A stretch of DNA of 64,000 bases from Streptomyces candidus. GTDB taxonomy: Bacteria; Actinomycetota; Actinomycetes; Streptomycetales; Streptomycetaceae. The stretch spans positions 62,001 through 126,000 of the forward strand of contig NZ_JACHEM010000008.1 of the NCBI RefSeq assembly GCF_014207445.1, written 5' to 3'. The notes under the pieces were generated by a model. That model ran no database searches, was not told the DNA's origin, and saw only the letters and a list, made by a program, of their open reading frames with translations. Made by a program: the position numbers and the translations under genes. Position 1 is the stretch's first letter, and each line of letters opens with the position of its first letter. Below, one piece after another: positions 33,173 through 41,542 of this stretch.

Positions 33173-33982
33173 GTGCCCCTTCTTTTCTCCAGGCTCTCCC
33201 GCAACAGCCGTATCGCCGTCTGCGCCCTGCCCGTCGTCGCGCTGTTCGGGGTGGCCGCTGCCGTGCCGTTGCCGTACGCGGTGGCCCAGCCGGGGTCGGC
33301 GACCGATGTCCTCGGCAAGGACAAGGAGGGCAAACCGGTGATCAGCGTGTCCGGGGTGCCGACCAGGGAGACCACGGGACGGCTGCGGATGACGACGATC
33401 GTCGCCACGGGCCCTTCGATCGACCATCGGGTGGGCGACCTGGCCGATGCGTGGTTCCGGGAGGACCGGGCGGTCATGCCGCACGACGTCGTCTACCCGA
33501 CCGGCGGCGACGACAAGGAGGTCTCCGAGTACAACAAGGGGGAGATGCTCAAGTCGCAGAACGCCGCAGTCTCCGCCGCCCTCGGTTACCTCGGCGACAA
33601 GGGCAAGGGCGCCAAGGTGGACCTGCATCTCTCCGACATCGGCGGCCCGAGCGCCGGCCTGCTCTTCACTCTCGGGATCATCGACAAGATCGACGGCAAC
33701 GGTGCGGGCGGTGATCTGACCGGCGGTCTCGACGTCGCCGGCACGGGGACGATCGACGCGGACGGCACCGTAGGTCAGGTCGGTGGCGTGCCCCTGAAGA
33801 TCAAGGGCGCGAGAGCGGACGGGGCCACCGTCTTCCTCGTACCGAAGAACGAGTGTTCGCAGGCCAAGAGCGGGCTGCCGGACGGTATGCGGCTGATTCC
33901 CGTCGGCACGCTGACCGATGCGGTCTCGGCACTCTCCGAGCTGGGAAAGAAGGGCGGGGGAGGCAAGGTCCCGAGCTGCTGA
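33173..33982 (+). CDS. Secreted or membrane Lon-like (S16) protease, YlbL type
   Basis: A 269-residue protein with one N-terminal membrane or signal helix (about 14-38, IAVCALPVVALFGVAAAVP) and a Lon proteolytic domain. The Ser-Lys dyad is visible: Ser in IGGPSAGLLF (about 160) and Lys in GGVPLKIKGA (about 208-210). The PDZ domain found in longer YlbL proteins appears to be missing. It would act at the outer face of the membrane. Substrates are unknown. Confidence 0.88.
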   Translation: MPLLFSRLSRNSRIAVCALPVVALFGVAAAVPLPYAVAQPGSATDVLGKDKEGKPVISVSGVPTRETTGRLRMTTIVATGPSIDHRVGDLADAWFREDRAVMPHDVVYPTGGDDKEVSEYNKGEMLKSQNAAVSAALGYLGDKGKGAKVDLHLSDIGGPSAGLLFTLGIIDKIDGNGAGGDLTGGLDVAGTGTIDADGTVGQVGGVPLKIKGARADGATVFLVPKNECSQAKSGLPDGMRLIPVGTLTDAVSALSELGKKGGGGKVPSC

Positions 33983-34066
33983 CGTGGGGGGGCGGGAGCG
34001 ACAGGGGGTCGGTGGAGCCGCGGGCCACTGGGGAGCTGCCGCGTGCTACCGGCGAGTTCGGGCCAC

Positions 34067-34291
34067 TCATCGGGCGCCGACCGTGCGGAACCGGTGGTCG
34101 TGCGGGCCGGGGGCGGCGGTGCGGATGAGGCGCAGGCCCAACTCCACGAGTGTCCAGCCGAGTTGCGTGCGTACGAGGTGATGGGCAGCGGTCCGGTGGG
34201 CCGAGGAGCGGGCCAGTCGGTGGGCGGCGGCTTCGGCGCGTAGTTCGCCGGAACGGGTCGCGTGCAGGTGGAGGTGGAGCTCGGAGGGCAT
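34067..34291 (-). CDS. Small conserved hypothetical protein
   Basis: A 74-residue basic, His/Arg/Ala-rich protein starting MPSELHLHLHATRSGELRAE and ending with LGWTLVELGLRLI before a short tail. AGAGGAAG lies eight bases upstream of the ATG. The helical, Arg-rich sequence resembles small Streptomyces proteins of unknown role. The function is unknown. It lies downstream of the ArsR-like gene in the same direction. Confidence 0.55.
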   Translation of the reverse strand: MPSELHLHLHATRSGELRAEAAAHRLARSSAHRTAAHHLVRTQLGWTLVELGLRLIRTAAPGPHDHRFRTVGAR

Positions 34292-34368
34292 GGCAGTGCT
34301 TCCTCTCGGTCGGTGTCCTTCGTACCTGGGCGGGGGACGGACTGCGTGCTGTCGGCGGCCGGGGCGCG

Positions 34369-35025
34369 TCAGTCCCTGGCGAGGGGGAATCCGTGCAGGT
34401 GGACGCGGTATTCCTCGGCGGTGTCGGCGGACTTCACGGCCTCGCCCTTGACTCGGTAGGCCTCGATCAGTTCCTCGACGCGGCCGATCATTTCGTGGGC
34501 CATTTCCGGCGTCATGGTGAGGGTGTAGTCACTTAGTTCGGAGGACTCGCGCCACTCCTCGGACCAGTCGCGTCGGGTGCCGAGCCAGGTGCTGAGCTCT
34601 CGGGTGTGCTCCGTGGCCGCCTCGTGCATCAGCAGGTCCGCGGCGCCGCGGACCGTCGGGTCGGCATGGTCGACGAGCCAGTTGCCGAGTTGCGTTCCCT
34701 GGTGGACCGACCGCCACCAGCGTTCCCTGCCCTTGCCGTGCTCGGGGGCGTCCTCGACGAAGCCGTGGGTCGCGAGCTGCCGCAGGTGGTAGCTGGTCGC
34801 CCCGCTGGACTCGCCGAGCCGGTCCGCCAGTTGGGAGGCGGTGGCGGGACCGTGGCGCCGCAGTGCGCGCAGGAGTTGCACGCGCAGCGGGTGGGCGAGT
34901 CCGCGCAGGGTGCGGGCGTCGAGATGCTGGACGGACCGCTCGGACGTCTCGTCCTGCGCGGTCGGTGGAGTGGATTCCTCCACGGGAGCGGAGGGCGGCT
35001 GGCTCGGCGCGTCGGGTTCGGGCAT
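34369..35025 (-). CDS. ArsR-like winged-helix transcriptional regulator
   Basis: The 218-residue protein has a winged helix (about 30-115; LRGLAHPLRVQLLRALRRHGPATASQLADRLGESSGATSYHLRQL) of the HTH_20/ArsR type and a helical C-terminal domain (about 130-205). No metal-binding cysteines are present, so it is not a metal sensor of the classical kind. Four TTGCAA boxes at 14-bp spacing lie just upstream of its ATG, as would suit autoregulation. Its other targets are unknown. Confidence 0.87.
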   Translation of the reverse strand: MPEPDAPSQPPSAPVEESTPPTAQDETSERSVQHLDARTLRGLAHPLRVQLLRALRRHGPATASQLADRLGESSGATSYHLRQLATHGFVEDAPEHGKGRERWWRSVHQGTQLGNWLVDHADPTVRGAADLLMHEAATEHTRELSTWLGTRRDWSEEWRESSELSDYTLTMTPEMAHEMIGRVEELIEAYRVKGEAVKSADTAEEYRVHLHGFPLARD

Positions 35026-35040
35026 GCCCCCATCGTAGAG

Positions 35041-35088
35041 TTGCAAAGAGAACGTTGCAAGGGTTCTTTTGCAACTACTTCTTTGCAA
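35041..35088. promoter_or_regulatory. Array of four TTGCAA boxes at 14-bp spacing
   Basis: TTGCAA occurs at 35041, 35055, 35069 and 35083, exactly 14 bp apart. An AGAAC/GTTCT inverted repeat (35048-35052 with 35063-35067) flanks the second box. The segment is much lower in GC than its surroundings and lies 16 bases before the regulator's start codon, so it probably covers the promoter. Confidence 0.75.
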
Positions 35089-35221
35089 GCAACGGCTCGC
35101 CCCTGCCGGACCCCGGAAAGCCGTCAGGCCGACCCGCCATCGGAGCCCAGCCCCCTGCCTGAACCTCCGGACATCTGTCAGGCCGAACCCCTGCTGCCCA
35201 TCGGCCGACCCGGTCACTCCG

Positions 35222-35713
35222 TCACGTCAGCCCGGACGCCTGTTCCACCAGAGGGATGATCCGCAGCGGAACGGGGTTCTCCATGACGATCGCCGTGGAG
35301 GCCCGGACGATGCCCTCGAAACCCACCACCAGGTCGATCACCCGTTGCAGATCGGCGTTGGAGCGGGCGACCAGCCGGCACAGCATGTCCCCGTGCCCGG
35401 TCGTCGTGTGCAGCTCCAGCACCTCGGGCACCGTCGCCAGGTGTGCCCGTACGTCCGCCCCCTGCCCCTGCTTGATCTCCAGCGTCGCGAACGCCGTCAC
35501 CGGATACCCGAGCGCCGCCGGATCCACGTCCGGCCCGAAGCCCCGGATGACCCCGTTCGACTGCAGCCGGTCCATCCGCGCCTGTACGGTCCCGCGCGCC
35601 ACGCCGAGGCGCCGCGACGCCTCCAGCACCCCGATCCGGGGCTCCCGGGCCAGCAGCACGATCAGCCGCCCGTCCAGCTCGTCCACTGCCACAGCCGCTC
35701 CCCGGGTAGTCAT
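35222..35713 (-). CDS. Lrp/AsnC family regulator next to hpd
   Basis: The 163-residue protein has an AsnC-type helix-turn-helix (about 10-60; LDGRLIVLLAREPRIGVLEASRRLGVARGTVQARMDRL) and a RAM effector domain (about 72-155). It is transcribed divergently from hpd, and related Lrp-type regulators next to hpd control tyrosine breakdown, so it is likely the hpd regulator, sensing tyrosine or a related amino or keto acid. Confidence 0.9.
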   Translation of the reverse strand: MTTRGAAVAVDELDGRLIVLLAREPRIGVLEASRRLGVARGTVQARMDRLQSNGVIRGFGPDVDPAALGYPVTAFATLEIKQGQGADVRAHLATVPEVLELHTTTGHGDMLCRLVARSNADLQRVIDLVVGFEGIVRASTAIVMENPVPLRIIPLVEQASGLT

Positions 35714-35769
35714 CCTGTACAGATAGCGTGCCCATACTCGCTCTCGACTGGTCGCATTGCCCAGTGAAT

Positions 35770-35787
35770 GTGCGAACTATTGCGCAC
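35770..35787. promoter_or_regulatory. Candidate Lrp operator before hpd
   Basis: GTGCG and CGCAC flank an A/T-rich 8-base centre (AACTATTG) in the 101-bp gap between the divergent regulator and hpd genes. Size and A/T-rich centre suit an Lrp-family site. Confidence 0.5.
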
Positions 35788-35814
35788 CTTGCGATGTGGC
35801 GGGACGCTCCCCAT

Positions 35815-36975
35815 ATGACTGAGACCACGACTGAGACCACTGAGCCCGTCATCCCCGACACCGCGCGCAAGGCCGACCCCTTCCCGGTCAAGGGCATGGA
35901 CGCGGTCGTCTTCGCCGTCGGCAACGCCAAGCAGGCCGCCCACTACTACTCGACGGCCTTCGGCATGAACCTCGTCGCCTACTCCGGACCGGAGAACGGC
36001 AGCCGGGAGACCGCCAGTTACGTCCTCACCAGCGGCGGGGCCCGTTTCGTCCTCACCTCCGTCATCAAGCCGTCCACCGAGCGCGGCCGTTTCCTCGCCG
36101 ACCACGTCGCCGAGCACGGCGACGGCGTCGTCGACCTCGCGATCGAGGTCCCGGACGCGCGCGCCGCGTACGAGTACGCCACCGCGCAGGGCGCCACCGG
36201 CCTCACCGAGCCGTACGAGCTGAAGGACGAGCACGGCACCGTGGTCCTGGCCGCCATCGCCACGTACGGCAAGACCCGGCACACCCTCGTCGAGCGCAAG
36301 GGCTACGACGGCCCGTACCTGCCCGGCTTCGTCGCGGCGTCGCCGATGGTCGCGCCCCCGGCCAAGCGCACCTTCCAGGCCATCGACCACTGCGTCGGCA
36401 ACGTCGAACTCGGCAGGATGAACGACTGGGTCGGCTTCTACAACAAGGTCATGGGCTTCACCAACATGAAGGAGTTCGTGGGCGACGACATCGCCACCGA
36501 GTACTCCGCCCTCATGTCGAAGGTGGTCGCCGACGGCACGCTCAAGGTCAAGTTCCCGATCAACGAGCCCGCCATCGCGAAGAAGAAGTCGCAGATCGAC
36601 GAGTACCTGGAGTTCTACGGCGGCGCCGGCGTCCAGCACATCGCGCTCGCCACGAACGACATCGTCTCGACGGTACGCACCATGCGCGCCGCCGGAGTCC
36701 AGTTCCTCGACACCCCCGACTCGTACTACGACACCCTCGGCGAGTGGGCGGGCGAGACCCGCGTGCCCGTCGAGACGCTGCGCGAGCTGAAGATCCTCGT
36801 CGACCGCGACGAGGACGGCTACCTGCTGCAGATCTTCACCAAGCCGGTCCAGGACCGCCCGACCGTCTTCTTCGAGATGATCGAGCGGCACGGTTCGATG
36901 GGCTTCGGCAAGGGCAATTTCAAGGCCCTCTTCGAGGCGATCGAGCGTGAGCAGGAGAAGCGCGGAAACCTGTAA
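35815..36975 (+). CDS. hpd: 4-hydroxyphenylpyruvate dioxygenase
   Basis: The 386-residue Fe(II) enzyme converts 4-hydroxyphenylpyruvate to homogentisate in tyrosine catabolism, also feeding ochronotic pigment formation. Two vicinal-oxygen-chelate domains are visible (about 25-165 and 185-365). The iron ligands lie in IDHCVGNVE (about 192), VQHIALATNDI (about 275) and FFEMIER (about 354). No strong ribosome site precedes the ATG; the upstream open frame is not supported by homology. It is monocistronic and closed by a 14-bp hairpin. Confidence 0.96.
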   Translation: MTETTTETTEPVIPDTARKADPFPVKGMDAVVFAVGNAKQAAHYYSTAFGMNLVAYSGPENGSRETASYVLTSGGARFVLTSVIKPSTERGRFLADHVAEHGDGVVDLAIEVPDARAAYEYATAQGATGLTEPYELKDEHGTVVLAAIATYGKTRHTLVERKGYDGPYLPGFVAASPMVAPPAKRTFQAIDHCVGNVELGRMNDWVGFYNKVMGFTNMKEFVGDDIATEYSALMSKVVADGTLKVKFPINEPAIAKKKSQIDEYLEFYGGAGVQHIALATNDIVSTVRTMRAAGVQFLDTPDSYYDTLGEWAGETRVPVETLRELKILVDRDEDGYLLQIFTKPVQDRPTVFFEMIERHGSMGFGKGNFKALFEAIEREQEKRGNL

Positions 36976-37177
36976 TTCTCGACGGCGGCAGTCGGCTCAC
37001 GCCTTCCCCTCCGGCAGGCCGCCAGGCCACCTCGGCCCCACCGGGACGAGCCGCCGCCGTATCCACCCCCTCCGGGGCGAGCTGCCACGCCGCTTCCAGC
37101 CCTCAGGAGCAGGCCGCTCACGCCTCCCGCGCCCCGCCCGGGGCAGGCGACCTCCCCGCCGACGCCCCCTTCCTCGC

Positions 37178-37210
37178 TGCGGCCCCACGGACCTGCTCCG
37201 TGGGGCCGCA
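37178..37210. terminator. 14-bp bidirectional terminator
   Basis: Perfect arms at 37178-37191 and 37197-37210 around CCTGC, in the convergent gap between hpd and the TPR gene. Confidence 0.8.
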
Positions 37211-37262
37211 GTGCACCCCGCCCCCTCCACGAGGCCTTTCCGTCCTCCGTGCCGTGCTCGTG

Positions 37263-38900
37263 TCACCCCCGCTTCCGCGGCGCTGTGCCGACGGGGCCGT
37301 GCGCGCGGGGGCGTGGTGGTGCCGCCCGTGGCGCGGACCTCTGGGGCCGGGGTTCCCGGACCTGGCGGGGGCCGCCCTCCGGCGGTTCGCCCAGGCGGGC
37401 GAGGGAGGCGTCGGCGCGCGGTGCCCACAGCGGGGAGAACACCGGGTTGACCCGCAAGGCCTCCGCGAGGTGCCGGCGGGCCGCGCCGTAGGCGCCGGTG
37501 GCCCGTTCGATCTCGCCCCGGTGATAGAGGAACATCGCGTTCCGCGCGCCCTCCTTCGTCGCCTTCCGCGCGTACTCCAACGCGGCCTCGTCGTCGCCCG
37601 TACGGTGCAGTGCCCAGCCGAGCGCGTCCGCGACCTCCGGGCCCGGGTGGCGTGCGAACTCAGCGCGCAGCAGTGCCACGGCCGTTTCCGCGTCGCCGTG
37701 GTCGCTCTCCAGCCGGCCGAGGACGAGGTCGCCGCGTACGCCCTGACGGCCGTCGTGCGCGAGCCGCGCACGGGCCACGCGGTAGTGGGGTTCCCCGCTG
37801 CCGCCGCCGGCCTCGATCAGTTCGCCCAGTTCCACCGCGTACTCGGGACGCGGGGCGAGGGTGAGGGCCGCCCGGTACGCCTTGACGGCCTCCGCCGTGC
37901 GGCCCGCCCCCGCCAGCACCCGGGCCCGGCCCGCGACCGCCGCACCCTGCCTGCGGTCCAGGGACAGCGAGGCGTCGAAGTAGCCCAGGGCGTCCTTCAG
38001 GTCACCTCGTTCCCAGGCGAGTTCAGCCGCCCGGTTCAACTGTTCCGTCTTCTCCACCGAGGTCACCGCGGTCGCCACGGCCTCCCCGGCCAGCGCGGCC
38101 GCGTCCTCGCGCCACCCCTTGTCCCGGTACGTCTGCGCGGTCCACCCCAGCGCCGTCGCCCCGCCGCGCCTCTCCAGCAGCTCCTCGGCGGCCCGCCCCG
38201 CCGCCTTCGCGTCGCCGAGCCGCCCGTACGCGTCGATCAGGACCGGGTACGCCGCCCACTCCTTCGGCGCCTGCCGTCGCGCGGTCTCGCCCCATCGCCG
38301 GGTTGCCGCGAAGTCCCCGCGCGCGTGCGAGAGCCGGGCCATGCCCACCGTCGCCGCCAGGTTCCCCTTCCCGGCCGCCCGCAGCGTCAGCGAACGGCGC
38401 AGCGCCGTTTCCGCCTTCGGGTAGTACGTCGAGTCGGCCGCCCGCGCGCCCCGCTCGACCAAGGCCGCCCCGAGGGCCGTCCACGCACCGTCGTCCCGGG
38501 GGCTCGCCCGCACCCGGGCGTTCAGGGCGGCCAGTGAGGTCGCCGTCCCCGGAGCCCCTGCCGCCGGTTTCGCCGCGGGCCGCCCACCGTCCGCGTCCCG
38601 CGTCAGCAGTACCAGCGAACCGGCGGCCAGCACCGCCACCGCGACCGCCGGCACGAGGCCCCCCCGACGAACCGCCCGCTTCCGGCTCGCCCGCATCCCG
38701 ACCACCCGCATCCCCTCCGCAGGCGACACCCCGCCCACCCTCTTCCCACCTGCCCGCCTCCAGCCCCCGCGCCCCCCGCCGGCCCACTCCCCGTCCGCAG
38801 GACCCGTCCCGTCCGCGGGCGTCTTCGGAGGCCGCGGCGGCTCGGCCGGGGGGCCCGGCGGCTTCGCGGCGGAAGGGGGCAAGGGCTCCATGGGGTCCAT
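37263..38900 (-). CDS. Membrane-anchored TPR protein
   Basis: The 545-residue protein has a Pro/Gly-rich cytoplasmic N-terminus (about 1-85), one transmembrane helix (GLVPAVAVAVLAAGSLVLL, about 88-107), then an extracytoplasmic run of about ten tetratricopeptide-like helix pairs (AWTALGAALVERG, LGWALHRTGDDEAALEYARKA and others). It probably scaffolds protein complexes at the outer face of the membrane. Two nearby ATGs (MDPMEP) are possible starts. It is divergent from the FAD oxidase gene. Confidence 0.82.
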   Translation of the reverse strand: MDPMEPLPPSAAKPPGPPAEPPRPPKTPADGTGPADGEWAGGGRGGWRRAGGKRVGGVSPAEGMRVVGMRASRKRAVRRGGLVPAVAVAVLAAGSLVLLTRDADGGRPAAKPAAGAPGTATSLAALNARVRASPRDDGAWTALGAALVERGARAADSTYYPKAETALRRSLTLRAAGKGNLAATVGMARLSHARGDFAATRRWGETARRQAPKEWAAYPVLIDAYGRLGDAKAAGRAAEELLERRGGATALGWTAQTYRDKGWREDAAALAGEAVATAVTSVEKTEQLNRAAELAWERGDLKDALGYFDASLSLDRRQGAAVAGRARVLAGAGRTAEAVKAYRAALTLAPRPEYAVELGELIEAGGGSGEPHYRVARARLAHDGRQGVRGDLVLGRLESDHGDAETAVALLRAEFARHPGPEVADALGWALHRTGDDEAALEYARKATKEGARNAMFLYHRGEIERATGAYGAARRHLAEALRVNPVFSPLWAPRADASLARLGEPPEGGPRQVREPRPQRSAPRAAPPRPRAHGPVGTAPRKRG

Positions 38901-39009
38901 GGCGCTCACTGTGCGCCAGCGCGAGCCGGTACGACGAGCACACCCGCCTGCCGCGATCCGGAACGCAGACGGGTTCACACAGATGGCCCCCGGGTGCCAG
39001 GCTGAACCC

Positions 39010-40377
39010 ATGGACGATCTTGCGGAACTGCTGCGCGCCGGCCTCCCCGACGAGGCGCTGATCACCGACCCCGACGTCATGGCCGCGTACTCCCGGGACA
39101 TGGCCGGCTTCTGTGCGGCCGGAGCGCCCGCCGCGGTCGTCCTGCCGCGCACCGTCGAGCAGGTCCAGCACGTCATGCGCACCGCCACCGCGCTGCGCGT
39201 TCCCGTCGTCCCGCAGGGCGCCCGTACCGGACTGTCGGGCGCCGCCAACGCCACGGACGGCTGCATCGTCCTGTCCCTCGTCGCCATGGACCGCATCCTG
39301 GAGATCAACACCGTCGACCGCATCGCCGTCGTCGAACCCGGCGTGATCAACGCCGTCCTCTCCCGCGCCGTCGCCGAGCAGGGTCTCTTCTACCCGCCGG
39401 ACCCCTCCAGCTGGGAGACGTGCACCATCGGAGGCAACATCGGCACCGCCTCCGGCGGGCTGTGCTGCGTGAAGTACGGGGTGACGGCGGAGTACGTACT
39501 GGGGCTCGACGTCGTCCTCGCGGACGGCCGCCTCCTCACCACCGGCCGCCGCACCGCCAAGGGCGTCGCCGGTTACGACCTGACCCGTCTCTTCGTCGGC
39601 TCCGAAGGCAGCCTCGGCGTCGTCGTCCGCGCCGTACTCGCCCTTCGGCCAGCGCCGCCCCAGCAACTGTCCCTGGCCGCCGAGTTCCCGTCCGCCGACG
39701 CCGCCTGCGAGGCGGTCTGCGCGATCATGGAACGCGGACACGCCCCGTCCCTGCTCGAAATCATGGACCGCACCACGCTGCGCGCGGTCAACGCCCTGGC
39801 CCGGATGGGCCTCCCGGAATCGACCGAGGCCCTGCTCCTCGCCGCTTTCGACACCCCGGACCCCGTGGCCGACCTGGCCGCCGTCGGCGAGGTCTGCGCC
39901 GAGTTCGGCGCCACCCAGGTCGTGCCGTCGGAGACCTTCGCGGAGTCGGAACTCCTGCTCCAAGCGCGGCGTTTGTCGCTCACCGCCCTCGAAGCGGTCA
40001 AGTCCGCCACGATGATCGACGACGTGTGCGTGCCCCGCTCGAAACTCGGCGCGATGATCGGGGGCACCGCCGCCATCGCCGCCAAGCACGGGCTCACCAT
40101 CGGAGTCTGCGCCCACGCCGGCGACGGCAACACCCACCCGGTGGTCTGCTTCGACTCCGCCGACGAGGACGAGTCGCGGCGCGCCCGCGCGTCCTTCGAC
40201 GAGATCATGGCACTGGGGCTCGAACTGGGCGGCACGATCACCGGCGAACACGGCGTCGGCGTACTGAAAAAGGACTGGCTGGCCCGTGAACTCGGCCCGG
40301 TGGGCATGGAGTTGCAGCGCTCGGTCAAGGCGGCCTTCGATCCGCTGGGGATCCTCAATCCCGGCAAGCTGTTCTGA
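39010..40377 (+). CDS. FAD-linked oxidase (GlcD/VAO family)
   Basis: A 455-residue flavoenzyme of the glycolate oxidase GlcD or D-lactate dehydrogenase type. The FAD-binding PCMH domain (about 35-215) carries PQGARTGLSGAAN and the GGNIGTASGG loop; the C-terminal FAD-oxidase domain ends with GTITGEHGVGVLKK and PLGILNPGKLF. The substrate is probably a 2-hydroxy acid, but no partner GlcE/GlcF genes are present. CAGGCT just before the ATG, and no ribosome site, suggests a leaderless mRNA. Confidence 0.9.
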   Translation: MDDLAELLRAGLPDEALITDPDVMAAYSRDMAGFCAAGAPAAVVLPRTVEQVQHVMRTATALRVPVVPQGARTGLSGAANATDGCIVLSLVAMDRILEINTVDRIAVVEPGVINAVLSRAVAEQGLFYPPDPSSWETCTIGGNIGTASGGLCCVKYGVTAEYVLGLDVVLADGRLLTTGRRTAKGVAGYDLTRLFVGSEGSLGVVVRAVLALRPAPPQQLSLAAEFPSADAACEAVCAIMERGHAPSLLEIMDRTTLRAVNALARMGLPESTEALLLAAFDTPDPVADLAAVGEVCAEFGATQVVPSETFAESELLLQARRLSLTALEAVKSATMIDDVCVPRSKLGAMIGGTAAIAAKHGLTIGVCAHAGDGNTHPVVCFDSADEDESRRARASFDEIMALGLELGGTITGEHGVGVLKKDWLARELGPVGMELQRSVKAAFDPLGILNPGKLF

Positions 40378-40505
40378 GGACGAGGCCCGCGGTGTAGGTC
40401 CAGGGTCGGCGGGGGAGTGGGCCGATGGTCCGATGCGCGAAGGCGCGGGGAGCGCATAGCGTGCGGACACAGGCCAGTTGCCGACCGTACCGACGAGGAG
40501 CACTC

Positions 40506-40889
40506 GTGCCCGCACGCCTCGACCACACCATCGTTCACAGCCGCGACCGCTTCACCTCCGCCCGCTTCCTCACCGAACTCATGGGCGCCCCCGACCCCAA
40601 GCCCTTCGGACCGTTCGCGAGCGTCCTGCTGGAGAACGGCGTCACGCTCGACTACGTGGACGCCGACAGCGACCGCATCGTCTCGCAGCACTTCGCGTTC
40701 CTGGTCACCGACGCCGAGTTCGACGAGATCCTCGCCCGCATCCAGGAACGCTCCATCCCCTACTGGGCCGACCCCTACCACCGCACGCCCCAGCAGATCA
40801 ACCACGAGCACAAGGGCCGCGGCTTCTACTTCAGCGACCCGGACGGCCACAACCTCGAATTCCTCACGCACACCTACGTGACCGACTAG
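40506..40889 (+). CDS. VOC family (glyoxalase-like) protein
   Basis: A 127-residue single vicinal-oxygen-chelate domain protein: LDHTIVHSRD at the start and GRGFYFSDPDGHNLEFLTHTY at the end, with metal-ligand-like His and Glu residues. Activity may be lyase, dioxygenase or resistance; unknown. GAGGAGC precedes the GTG. Its stop overlaps the convergent ssgG stop region by four bases. Confidence 0.88.
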   Translation: MPARLDHTIVHSRDRFTSARFLTELMGAPDPKPFGPFASVLLENGVTLDYVDADSDRIVSQHFAFLVTDAEFDEILARIQERSIPYWADPYHRTPQQINHEHKGRGFYFSDPDGHNLEFLTHTYVTD

Positions 40890-41317
40890 CCCTCGCCGTC
40901 CTGCGAGGTCGCGAGCAGCTCGGCCAGCGCGTCGTCCAGGCCGAGCCGCTCGCTCTCCGTGCCCGGAGGCACCATCGCCAGGGTCCGCTCCAGCCACGCC
41001 GACACCACCGGCGACGACGCCTCCAGAAGCGCGTCGCCCTCCGGCGAGGTCAGTGCCACACATACGACCGAACCGCCCTCGACCTTCGTCGGCCAGATCC
41101 GGACGTCCCCGTGCCCGCACGGACGGAACACCCCGTCGATCAGCAGTTCCCGTGCGAACGTCCAGCAGACCGGGTAGTCCGAGCCGATGTGGAAGGTGAT
41201 ATGCACCGCGAACGGGTCGTCGGTCCGGTACACCAACCGGGCGGGCACCGGGATGGCGCGCTCGGGGGACAGGACCAGGTCGAGCTCCAGCTCGCGCTCC
41301 ACAACGGTGTGCTCCAT
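40886..41317 (-). CDS. ssgG: SsgA-like sporulation protein SsgG
   Basis: A 143-residue SALP-family protein: LVLSPERAIPVPARLVYRTDDPFAVHITFHIGS, WTFARELLIDGV, and GDVRIWP are the family's landmarks. SALPs control septum placement and peptidoglycan remodelling in sporulating aerial hyphae. The position relative to hpd, VOC and RDD genes matches ssgG, which from memory affects correct septum positioning. The family is confined to morphologically complex actinomycetes and supports the organism call. Confidence 0.88.
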   Translation of the reverse strand: MEHTVVERELELDLVLSPERAIPVPARLVYRTDDPFAVHITFHIGSDYPVCWTFARELLIDGVFRPCGHGDVRIWPTKVEGGSVVCVALTSPEGDALLEASSPVVSAWLERTLAMVPPGTESERLGLDDALAELLATSQDGEG

Positions 41318-41542
41318 GACTGCACTTCCTTTCCGGTACGGGGCCCGACGGCGGGCCGTACCAGGAGAGAGCGCGCCGGTCGCAATCCATTACGCGACTT
41401 ACGAAGAAGTTCTGCGAACGTCACCGCATTGACCGGAAAGTGGTGCATCCGGCCGGACCGGCCCGGTGGTGGGCGGCCGTCTGGTAGATGTGGTCCCCGG
41501 AAATCCAGACAACGAGGCCCCCAACAGATACGGGACACGGTG

